This document shows, piece by piece, positions 33,146-39,631 of a stretch of 64,000 nucleotides of DNA; within the stretch, counting starts at the first letter, position 1, and every line of letters starts with the position of its first letter. Made by a program: the position numbers and the translations under genes. The DNA comes from Aldehydirespirator sp965205155. GTDB taxonomy: Bacteria > Actinomycetota > Acidimicrobiia > Acidimicrobiales > Aldehydirespiratoraceae. Below the pieces are notes generated by a model that was given only the letters and a program-made list of their open reading frames with translations, made no database searches and was not told where the DNA came from. The stretch covers positions 372,001 to 436,000 of the forward strand of contig OZ242033.1 of assembly GCA_965205155.1 (NCBI GenBank), in the 5' to 3' direction.

Positions 33146-35170
33146 TCAGACGGGTAGCTCGCGCCTCTTCTCCGCCACCACGAACTTCAGCTTCCTGTTC
33201 GGTGACATCGACGGGAACGGGCTGATCTTGAGCTTGTAGTTCTTGGGAGCGATCTCCAGCGTGAAGTAGTGCGCCATCATCAGCAGGTTGGTCGCCAAGT
33301 ACAGTTCCGTCAACCGGGCGCCGAGGCAGGTGTGGGTGCCCAGGCCGTACGGGGCGTACCCGGTGCCGAGGTGTTCCTTGCGCGGAGCCTGGTAGCGGTC
33401 GATGTCGAACTGGAAGGGGTCGGGGAACAGATCCTCCATGTAATGCGTGGCGGTCGTGGCGATCAAGACCCGGACACCCTCCGGCAACTCGTAGCCCTCG
33501 ACCTCGCAGGTATTCATCACGTTGCGAAGCGACAGCGGGACGATCGGGTACATGCGCATGCACTCCATGATGAAGCGGCGAGTCACGTCGGTAGCCGCTC
33601 CGGTGAGCATCTCGCCATCCGGATCGCCGTCGGCGAACACGGCATCGGCCTCGGCCCGGATCTTCTCGTGGAACTCGGGCTGCGAGAGCATCGCGTAGGC
33701 GACGAAGCTGAGCTGATCGCCGACATACATGCTGGCGATCAACGGCGCCGAGAGCACGAACCGCAGATTCGACTCCGGGAGGAACTGCCGATCGCTGGTG
33801 TGCATGCCCAGCAGGTCGTCGGCGAGATCCCGAGGACATCCGGCCCTCTGGGCGGGGGTATGGAGACTGAGGACCCGATCCGTCACCTCGTCGACCAGCC
33901 TCGCCCGGCGCCTCATGCCCGGAGTCTTCAGCATGAACCTGGGCATGGTCTTGGCGAGGTACGTCTTGAGGGCGCGGTCCTTGAACTTGTGCATGTCGTC
34001 GAGGATGTCCTGCGAGTCGATGCCGACAGTCAGCGGCGACATCACCGCGTTGATCAACTTCCGGCACATTCCCACCGCTTGCTGTGCTTCTCCGACACCC
34101 CAGGTCGCCATGCAGCTCCGCGAATGAGCAAGGAACTCATCCAGCTGGTCTGCCAGCCTGGTGCGCGAATAGGCGGGCTGGATGGACTTCCGGTACCGGA
34201 AGTGATCGGCGCCGTCGAGCGCGGGCAGCAGTCCCACTCCGCCGTAGACCTTCTCGAAGTCCTCCAGATAGTCCCTCGCTCTCAGGTGCATGCGGCCGTG
34301 CCGGTGCACCCAGTGATTCGTGTCGGGTCCGGCGAGGCAGATCATGGGCTCCCTGAAGGGCGGGCGAACCTCGAACACCGGGCCGTGCTCTTCATGAAGC
34401 TCCGCAAAGACTGCAGGAAGGTTGCCGCTGCGAAGATGCTTGCTCCGCAGCAGCTTCCGCAGCTTGACAATGGGAATCTGCTTGGCCAGGGCGGATCGCC
34501 GCAACAGCGGCCCGGCGATGTTGTGCCCGACCGCATCAGCGATGGCCCGGCCGATCAAGTCCATCTTGAGGATGTCCTCGACACGCTGCTCGGACTCCTC
34601 GTCGAGCTCGAAGATATAGCGCAGGACGTCGCAGGTGTCGATGAGACAGATGATGATGACGTCTCTCGGTTCAGGGATCTCTTCGTCGAAGATGGCCCTG
34701 CTGATGCGGGTCTTGACGAACTCGACCGCGGTGCCCACCTCGGAGCCGGTGTGCACGCCCATCCTCCAGGCGGACCCGGCCAGAGACCAGAAGTCGCCGT
34801 CGTGATGCTGCAGTATCTTGAAGTTGACCAGACGATCAAGCGTCATGTCAATGATCGACTCCGCCTCTGGAGCGAGCCTCTCGATCCAGTACTGGGCGTT
34901 GCGTCGCTCCGGCGAGGCGGCGATCTTGTAGAGGACGGGGTCGAGCGCGGGGTCGCCGGTTGCGGTCCCGTCCAGGAGGATCAGAGACTCCATGTCCGTG
35001 TCGATGCGAGACGCAAGCGACAGTTCGGCGAGGGCCGCACCGACGATGGCACAGTTCAGGTTCCACCTGGGTACCTGGCGGAAGTAGCCGCTCTCCTCGT
35101 TGAGGAGCGTCAGGACAAGCTCGTCGACCAGCGTCAACGACCTCGTCATCACGCCTTGTCCTGAACTCAA
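33146..35170 (-). CDS. GPP34 (GOLPH3-like) domain fused to a cytochrome P450
   Basis: A 674-residue, apparently two-domain protein. Residues 8-225 look like the GPP34/Golgi phosphoprotein 3 family: LTLVDELVLTLLNEESGYF at the N-terminus, IVGAALAELSLASRIDTD, LDGTATGDPALD, and an all-helical remainder. In eukaryotes GOLPH3 binds phosphatidylinositol-4-phosphate. Residues 240-674 are a P450: HFRYRKSIQPAYSR (C-helix), ExxR in ECMRMYP, and the heme loop YGLGTHTCLGARL with its cysteine at about 616. The I-helix segment ASMYVGDQLS lacks the usual AGxET pattern, so oxygen activation may differ. There is no signal peptide. The start is ATG at 35170; MTRS at 35149 is possible. The frameshifted copy follows on the same strand after 59 bases. 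Confidence 0.82.
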   Translation of the reverse strand: MSSGQGVMTRSLTLVDELVLTLLNEESGYFRQVPRWNLNCAIVGAALAELSLASRIDTDMESLILLDGTATGDPALDPVLYKIAASPERRNAQYWIERLAPEAESIIDMTLDRLVNFKILQHHDGDFWSLAGSAWRMGVHTGSEVGTAVEFVKTRISRAIFDEEIPEPRDVIIICLIDTCDVLRYIFELDEESEQRVEDILKMDLIGRAIADAVGHNIAGPLLRRSALAKQIPIVKLRKLLRSKHLRSGNLPAVFAELHEEHGPVFEVRPPFREPMICLAGPDTNHWVHRHGRMHLRARDYLEDFEKVYGGVGLLPALDGADHFRYRKSIQPAYSRTRLADQLDEFLAHSRSCMATWGVGEAQQAVGMCRKLINAVMSPLTVGIDSQDILDDMHKFKDRALKTYLAKTMPRFMLKTPGMRRRARLVDEVTDRVLSLHTPAQRAGCPRDLADDLLGMHTSDRQFLPESNLRFVLSAPLIASMYVGDQLSFVAYAMLSQPEFHEKIRAEADAVFADGDPDGEMLTGAATDVTRRFIMECMRMYPIVPLSLRNVMNTCEVEGYELPEGVRVLIATTATHYMEDLFPDPFQFDIDRYQAPRKEHLGTGYAPYGLGTHTCLGARLTELYLATNLLMMAHYFTLEIAPKNYKLKISPFPSMSPNRKLKFVVAEKRRELPV

Positions 35171-35367
35171 CGGCTGTGCTCCCGGCGTCGCGTCGGGCGA
35201 ATCGTAGCGACTCGAATTCCGTGCATCAGCGACAACTCATGCACCGAGAGAAGTATACGCAGCAAGGCTCTGCGTAGCAGAGGAGGCAGGGGCGACGGTC
35301 TCATCGAGCAGACGGGTAGACGGCAACCTCGGGCCGGTAGCCTGAGCGGGTCGGCGACGGCCGGCGG
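35171..35367. other. Intergenic region between the GPP34-P450 gene and tRNA-Glu
   Basis: About 197 bases, holding the presumed leftward promoter of the GPP34-P450 gene and the rightward promoter of the tRNA cluster. A relatively AT-rich patch near 35205-35255 may contain the P450 promoter. GCTCTGCGTAGCAGAG at about 35268-35283 is a short imperfect inverted repeat. No further gene is supported. Confidence 0.45.
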
Positions 35368-35440
35368 GCCCCCATCGTCCAGCGGCCTAGGACGCCGGCC
35401 TTTCACGCCGGTAACACGGGTTCGAATCCCGTTGGGGGTG
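35368..35440 (+). tRNA. tRNA-Glu (anticodon TTC)
   Basis: A 73-base cloverleaf: acceptor GCCCCCA pairs with TGGGGGT, anticodon arm CCGGC-CTTTCAC-GCCGG shows TTC, and T arm ACGGG-TTCGAAT-CCCGT is perfect. The discriminator base is G and CCA is not encoded. It is the first of three clustered tRNA genes. Confidence 0.95.
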
Positions 35441-35494
35441 CGAGCAGCGGCACGGCTCGCTAGCGTTCCGGGTCCGCACGCCCGTCGTGCACCC

Positions 35495-35569
35495 GGTCCT
35501 GTAGATCAGTCTGGAGTGATCGCCACCCTGTCAAGGTGGAGGCCGCGGGTTCAAATCCCGTCAGGACCG
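35495..35569 (+). tRNA. tRNA-Asp (anticodon GTC)
   Basis: A 75-base cloverleaf: acceptor GGTCCTG pairs with CAGGACC, anticodon arm CCACC-CTGTCAA-GGTGG gives GTC, and T arm CGGG-TTCAAAT-CCCG is intact. The discriminator is G and CCA is not encoded. It lies 54 bases after tRNA-Glu. Confidence 0.95.
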
Positions 35570-35603
35570 CGTTGCCGCCCCTCCGGGGGCCGGCGACAAC
35601 CCC

Positions 35604-35676
35604 GGTCGGGTAGCTCAGTTGGCAGAGCGTCCGCCTGAAAAGCGGAAGGTCCGCGGATCGACGCCGCGCCCGACCA
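35604..35676 (+). tRNA. tRNA-Phe (anticodon GAA)
   Basis: A 73-base cloverleaf: acceptor GGTCGGG pairs with CCCGACC, anticodon arm TCCGC-CTGAAAA-GCGGA gives GAA, and the D arm contains AGCTCAGTTGGCAGAGC. The T arm reads GCGG-ATCGACG-CCGC, with A in place of the usual first T. The discriminator is A. It ends 53 bases before the ATG of a P450 gene. Confidence 0.92.
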
Positions 35677-35729
35677 CTACAGTGACAGCGCAGGTCTCCC
35701 GGCCAGCAACCCGACCCCATCTGGATGCC

Positions 35730-37040
35730 ATGACCGTCGTCACGCCCGGACACTCCACCAAGCCTCCTCCGGCGACCGAGCCGAACCCTCACAATCCCAT
35801 CCACAACCGGTTCTGGGTTCGGCACCGCAGCGAGGTGGAGGAGGACCTGAGGAGGCTGCGCTCCCAGCCGCTCACGTTCTTCCCCGGATTCAAGTTCTCG
35901 GGCGAGCTGGACAGCATCCGGACGCCCGGCGCCTGGGTCGTCGCCCGCCACGCCCCCATCCTGGAGGTGTCGCGCAACCCGAGGGTCTTCTCCTCGGCCT
36001 CCGGGGTCACCATCAACGACTTCCCGCCCGAGTTCAACGAGTACTTCAACTCCATCATCTCCATGGACGACCCCCGCCACGCCCGGCTGCGGCGGCTGGT
36101 GTCGGCGGGATTCACCCCCCGGATGCTGGCCCGGCTGGAGAACTCGGTGAAGGACCAGGCCTCGCTGATCGTGGACGAGGTCTGCGAGCGGGGCGAGTGC
36201 GACTTCGTCACCGACGTGGCCGCCCGCCTGCCGCTGCGCATCGTGTGCGACCTGATGGGGATCCCCGACTCCCACCACGACTTCGTGTTCGACCAGTCCA
36301 ACATCATCCTGGGCGCGGCCGACGAGGAGTACGTCCCCGAGGTCGGCGACCTGATCACCGCCATCCTCACCGCGGGCGAGGCCCTGACCCATCTCATGGA
36401 CGATGTGGCCGAGTCCAAGGTCGGCGTGGACTCCGACGACCTGACCAGCATCCTGGTCAACGCGGAGGTCGACGGGGAGCGGCTGACCCGGGCCGAGCTG
36501 GCCAGCTTCTTCATCCTGCTGGTGGTGGCCGGCAACGAGACCACCCGCAACGCCATCAGCTGGGGCCTGGTGTACCTCACCGAGAACCCCGACCAGCGCC
36601 GCATCTGGGCCGACGACTTCGAGGGCATCGCCCACGGCGCGGTGGAGGAGATCGTGCGGATCGCCAGCCCGGTCACCTACATGCGCCGGACCGCGCTGTG
36701 CGACACCGAGCTGGAGGGCACCAGGATCGACGAGGGCGACCAGGTGGTGATGAACTACCTGTGCGCCAACCGGGACGAGTCGGTGTTCGACGACCCGCTC
36801 GCGTTCGACGTGCTCCGCGACCCCAACCCCCACGTCGGCTACGGCGGCCCCGGTCCGCACTACTGCCTCGGCGCCCACCTGGCCCGGCGCGAGATCAAGG
36901 TGATGTTCCGCGAGCTGTTCACCCGCATCGGCGACATCCACACCACCGGCGAGCCCGACCTGCTGGCGTCGGCCTTCATCCACGGCATCAAGCACCTCCC
37001 CGCCGAGTTCACCCCGACCAAGCCGACGGGAGCGGCCTAG
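35730..37040 (+). CDS. Cytochrome P450, CYP125/CYP142-like (steroid side-chain type)
   Basis: A soluble P450 of 436 residues. The heme loop GYGGPGPHYCLGAHLARRE lies at about residue 370, ExxR is EEIVR at about 310, and the I-helix VVAGNETTRN at about 268 has the full oxygen-activating pattern. The N-terminal FWVRHRSEVEE, the SMDDPRHARLRRLVSAGFTP stretch and the heme loop resemble the CYP125/CYP142/CYP124 group, which hydroxylates terminal carbons of sterol or branched isoprenoid chains; this is a family-level impression. The start at 35730 (ATGACC) follows tRNA-Phe. An earlier in-frame ATG at 35619 lies within the tRNA gene and is rejected. The PIN toxin gene converges on it. Confidence 0.85.
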   Translation: MTVVTPGHSTKPPPATEPNPHNPIHNRFWVRHRSEVEEDLRRLRSQPLTFFPGFKFSGELDSIRTPGAWVVARHAPILEVSRNPRVFSSASGVTINDFPPEFNEYFNSIISMDDPRHARLRRLVSAGFTPRMLARLENSVKDQASLIVDEVCERGECDFVTDVAARLPLRIVCDLMGIPDSHHDFVFDQSNIILGAADEEYVPEVGDLITAILTAGEALTHLMDDVAESKVGVDSDDLTSILVNAEVDGERLTRAELASFFILLVVAGNETTRNAISWGLVYLTENPDQRRIWADDFEGIAHGAVEEIVRIASPVTYMRRTALCDTELEGTRIDEGDQVVMNYLCANRDESVFDDPLAFDVLRDPNPHVGYGGPGPHYCLGAHLARREIKVMFRELFTRIGDIHTTGEPDLLASAFIHGIKHLPAEFTPTKPTGAA

Positions 37041-37054
37041 CCACAGCGGCGGCG

Positions 37055-37459
37055 CTACACCGCGAGGGTCGACAGGAATCGCGGTGCGTTGACGATCCGC
37101 GTTCCCAAGTGCTCTCCCAAGGGCAGGAGATGGCGCCGGTCGCCCGTGATCAGCCAGCTGGCGCGGGCCTCCGCCGCGCACTCGAGGACGCGATTGTCCG
37201 CATGGCCGCCCTCGATCACCTCAGGTCGCCGCGGGGGCTCGACCACAGTGGCCCGATCCTGAAGGGCTTGCAAGGCTCGGTCGATGCTGTCCGCGGTCCA
37301 GCCGAACTTGCGCTCCAGGACGCCGGCGACCTCTTCCAGGATGAACGGCGAGAGGTACAGCTCGAATCGCCCTCTCCGGGCGAGGTCGAGAACCATGCGC
37401 TCGTTTCCCGGGAAGTTCAAGCCTGAGACAATGACATTGGTGTCCAGGACGACCCTCAT
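37055..37459 (-). CDS. PIN-domain toxin (VapC-like putative endoribonuclease)
   Basis: A 134-residue PIN-domain protein of the type paired with small DNA-binding antitoxins. The first acidic residue is in VVLDTNVIVSGL (Asp6), a second acidic cluster in LSPFILEEVAGVL (about 40), and the last in GGHADNRVLECA and LITGDRRHL (about 88-108). These are expected to bind magnesium for RNA cleavage. It reads on the same strand as the ribbon-helix-helix gene, 57 bases away. Its ATG region (CCCTCCCGCGTATGAGGG) is an exact repeat of the antitoxin's 3' end, showing that an original ATGA overlap was split by a local duplication. Confidence 0.82.
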   Translation of the reverse strand: MRVVLDTNVIVSGLNFPGNERMVLDLARRGRFELYLSPFILEEVAGVLERKFGWTADSIDRALQALQDRATVVEPPRRPEVIEGGHADNRVLECAAEARASWLITGDRRHLLPLGEHLGTRIVNAPRFLSTLAV

Positions 37460-37537
37460 ACGCGGGAGGGACCGGCGACTGCGGCGGGTTCGGGCAGTGT
37501 CACTGAGGGCCGCCCCTCATACGCGGGAGGGACCGGC
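37455..37537 (-). repeat. Direct repeat flanking the antitoxin/toxin junction
   Basis: The 24-base sequence ending CCCGCGTATGAGGG (minus strand; core GGTCCCTCCCGCGTATGAGG) occurs at 37514-37537, where it holds the antitoxin stop, and at 37455-37478, where it holds the toxin start. The offset is 59 bases. In the first copy the ATG overlapping the stop opens only a six-codon frame (MRGGPQ), a remnant of the old coupled toxin start. Confidence 0.88.
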
Positions 37538-37774
37538 CTCGGTTCGGTACTCCTCCACCAGGGCGCCCACATCCTCGGGGCCGATCCCCAACTCCCTTGC
37601 TCTCCGCTCACCATACTGCAGCAGTTCCGTCCACTCGCATTCCTCCAGGTACCGCAGTAGCGCCTCCCGCAGAAGCTCGCTTCGCGTGCGTCTCTGCTGC
37701 CTCGTCATCCTGTCCACCTGCCGGGCCAGATCGGGTGGGAGCGAGAAGGTGATGGTCTCGGTGTTCCGCGGCAT
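37517..37774 (-). CDS. Ribbon-helix-helix antitoxin (CopG/Arc type)
   Basis: An 85-residue protein with an N-terminal ribbon-helix-helix fold: the beta strand ETITFSLPPDL (about 5-15) is followed by two helices (ARQVDRMTRQQ and RSELLREALLRYLEE). The C-terminal half (QYGERRARELGIGPEDVGALVEEYR) should wrap the toxin. It probably neutralises the PIN protein encoded next and represses their common promoter. The ATG at 37774 has GAGG about seven bases upstream; a GTG at 37786 would add four residues. Its promoter would lie in the shared gap with the sugar-binding protein gene. Confidence 0.8.
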   Translation of the reverse strand: MPRNTETITFSLPPDLARQVDRMTRQQRRTRSELLREALLRYLEECEWTELLQYGERRARELGIGPEDVGALVEEYRTEAGPSRV

Positions 37775-37951
37775 TCTCGACCTCACTTCCAGTTCTATTA
37801 CTGAGTCTTACTGGAGCTTAGCCGAGGGCGGGGCGGGTAGCCCGCTCAGGCCCGGCCTCTCAGCGGGACCAGCTGCCGGTGAACCGGGTCTACCTGCTGC
37901 AAGGCCATTCGGACCTCCTTTGCCTCTAGATTGCTCATTTTATGATTGAAT

Positions 37952-37980
37952 TTGCACATATATGTGTGTTTAGGTATTGT
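37952..37980 (+). promoter_or_regulatory. Probable promoter with palindromic operator for the sugar operon
   Basis: In a strikingly AT-rich patch (37930-37985), TTGCAC (37952-37957) and TATTGT (37975-37980) are spaced 17 bases apart like a sigma-70-type promoter. The perfect 12-base palindrome CACATATATGTG (37955-37966) overlaps the -35 element and spacer, the position of a repressor operator. The DeoR-family gene at 42839 is the obvious candidate to bind it. The distance to the ATG at 38035 leaves a leader of about 50 bases. Confidence 0.45.
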
Positions 37981-38034
37981 CGATCCCGCTTGCCGTCCCA
38001 GCGAGGGAAGCAGCGACACCCGAAGGAGGGAAAC

Positions 38035-39438
38035 ATGACAACCAAGACACGAAGGCTCCGAACAGCGGCCGCACTGCTCTGCGCCTTCACGCTTCTGGCC
38101 GCGGCCTGCGGCGGGGACGACGAGGACGAGGCGCCCGAACCGGCAGCCATCGAAGAGGCCGAACCGGCAGCCACCGAAGAGGCCGAACCGGCAGCCACCG
38201 AAGAGGCCGAACCGGCAGCCACCGAAGAGGCCGAACCGGCAGCCACCGAAGAGGCCGAGGTCACGCTCACCCTGGCGCTGTGGGACCCGAGGCAGATCGA
38301 GGTACACGAGAAGATGGCCGAGGCCTTCCACGCCCACAACCCGGAGATCGCAGTCGAAGTCGAGCAGATTCCCGACACCGAGTTCCAGACCGTCGTCAAG
38401 ACGCGGATAGCCGGGGGCGACCCGCCCGACATCATCTGGATGAACGTTCCGAACCTCGGGGACTACGTGCTCAACGGCGCCCTTCTTCCCATTACGGATC
38501 TCGTCGAGCGCGACGGCGTCGACCTATCGGTGTTTCCGCAGGGCCTGGTCGACTCCTACACCATCGACGGCGAGTTGTACGGCATCTCCAAGGACTATGA
38601 CACCGTCGGCCTCTTCTACCGGGTCGACCTGTTCGACGCGGCGGGACTGGACTATCCCGACGAGACCTGGACCTGGGACGATCTGAAGGCCGCGGCTGCG
38701 GCTCTCACCGACGTGTCCGACCCGGACAACAAGGTGTGGGGCTATGCCGCCGGCACCTCCGTGCAAGAATTCGAGCTCAACCTGGTGCGCCAGAACGGCG
38801 GCCAACTGGTTTCTGCGGACGGAACCCACACCCTCTTCGGCGAGCCCGAGGCCTGCGAGGCGATCCAGTTCCTGTACAGCTTCCACACCGACGGCACCGC
38901 CCCCGACCAGGTGACCCAGGACGCGACCCATCACTGGGGCCTGTTCGCCGAGGGCAGGGTTGCGATGATGCAGGACGGCTCATGGGCTTCGCGCGGCTAC
39001 CTAGACAGCGAGTTCGACATCGACGTCGCGGCGCTGCCGATGGGCAAGCAGCGAGCCAACACCATTCACGGCTTGGCTTGGGTGATCCTGTCCGGCACCG
39101 ACCACCCGGACGAGGCCTGGGAGTTCCTGAAGTTCCTGGCTACCGAAGAGGCCCACGCCATTCAGGCCGAGACCGGCGCCGTGATCCCCAGCTACGAGGG
39201 ACTCGCCGCTAAGTGGGTTGACGGGTTCGGAGGCGAGATGAACGTGCAGGTCTTCCTAGACCAGGCCGAGTTCGCCGAGCCGTTCCCCACGGCCGTCGCT
39301 CCAGTGGGCTGGTACTGGGAGGCGGCCCGCGCCGCGATCCAGGACGCCTTCCGAGGCAATCTCCAGTTCCCTGAGGCCTGTGACCAGATCGCCCAAGCCG
39401 CCGACGCCTACATCGAGGCGAACCGGTTCGACAGCTAG
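38035..39438 (+). CDS. ABC transporter sugar-binding lipoprotein
   Basis: An extracellular solute-binding protein (family 1, sugar type) of 467 residues that captures a sugar and delivers it to the two permeases downstream. Its signal peptide ends in the lipobox LLAAAC at about residue 24, so it should be lipid-anchored. Residues about 35-74 are a linker of five EPAATEEA-like repeats, encoded by a 24-bp tandem repeat. The binding domain begins at VTLTLALWDPRQIEVHEK and contains typical segments such as GGDPPDIIWMN. A strong AGGAGG lies seven bases before the ATG at 38035. No ATP-binding subunit gene is in the operon, so a shared MsiK-like ATPase encoded elsewhere is probably used. Confidence 0.92.
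   Translation: MTTKTRRLRTAAALLCAFTLLAAACGGDDEDEAPEPAAIEEAEPAATEEAEPAATEEAEPAATEEAEPAATEEAEVTLTLALWDPRQIEVHEKMAEAFHAHNPEIAVEVEQIPDTEFQTVVKTRIAGGDPPDIIWMNVPNLGDYVLNGALLPITDLVERDGVDLSVFPQGLVDSYTIDGELYGISKDYDTVGLFYRVDLFDAAGLDYPDETWTWDDLKAAAAALTDVSDPDNKVWGYAAGTSVQEFELNLVRQNGGQLVSADGTHTLFGEPEACEAIQFLYSFHTDGTAPDQVTQDATHHWGLFAEGRVAMMQDGSWASRGYLDSEFDIDVAALPMGKQRANTIHGLAWVILSGTDHPDEAWEFLKFLATEEAHAIQAETGAVIPSYEGLAAKWVDGFGGEMNVQVFLDQAEFAEPFPTAVAPVGWYWEAARAAIQDAFRGNLQFPEACDQIAQAADAYIEANRFDS
38137..38256 (+). repeat. 24-bp in-frame tandem repeat (five units) in the lipoprotein linker
   Basis: Units GAACCGGCAGCC(A)... begin at 38137, 38161, 38185, 38209 and 38233 and encode EPAATEEA (EPAAIEEA in the first). 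The units are identical except for one base in the first. The acidic, proline/alanine repeat lies between the lipid anchor and the sugar-binding domain and would act as a flexible spacer. Confidence 0.95.
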
Positions 39439-39463
39439 TCGCCTTCCCGCCGGCCCCCGCACG

Positions 39464-39503
39464 GGCTCGTGCGCCGTCGGCTCGCCTGACCGGCGCACGA
39501 GCC
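39464..39503 (+). terminator. GC-rich hairpin between binding-protein and permease genes
   Basis: GGCTCGTGCGCC (39464-39475) is followed by its exact complement GGCGCACGAGCC (39492-39503), a 12-bp stem with a 16-base loop, 25 bases after the binding-protein stop. No T-run follows, so it is either a weak or partial terminator or a stabiliser of the upstream mRNA. Either would explain higher expression of the binding protein than of the permeases. Confidence 0.55.
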
Positions 39504-39631
39504 TGGCCGGGGTTCCAGGTCCATCACGGACTTGTACGATTCCTGTCGCCGCCAAAGGCCGTCGGCGGGGGACGGTCAGAGAACCTGTCGAGGAACCTAC
39601 TGTCAAGGAACCTAGCGGGTCAGTTCCAGCC

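Noticed and set aside
33269..35164. A 631-codon open frame antisense to the GPP34-P450 gene
   Set aside because: High GC with third-position bias opens antisense frames; its sequence is His/Val/Arg/Gly-rich with no domain, while the opposite strand shows clear P450 and GPP34 motifs.
33146..35170. Assigning the GPP34-P450 as a CYP51 sterol demethylase
   Set aside because: The characteristic CYP51 I-helix and heme-loop sequences are not present; only the general P450 signatures can be supported.
35460..37181. A 573-codon open frame antisense to the CYP125-like P450 and across two tRNA genes
   Set aside because: Runs through structural RNA genes and has no recognisable motif; composition is typical of shadow frames.
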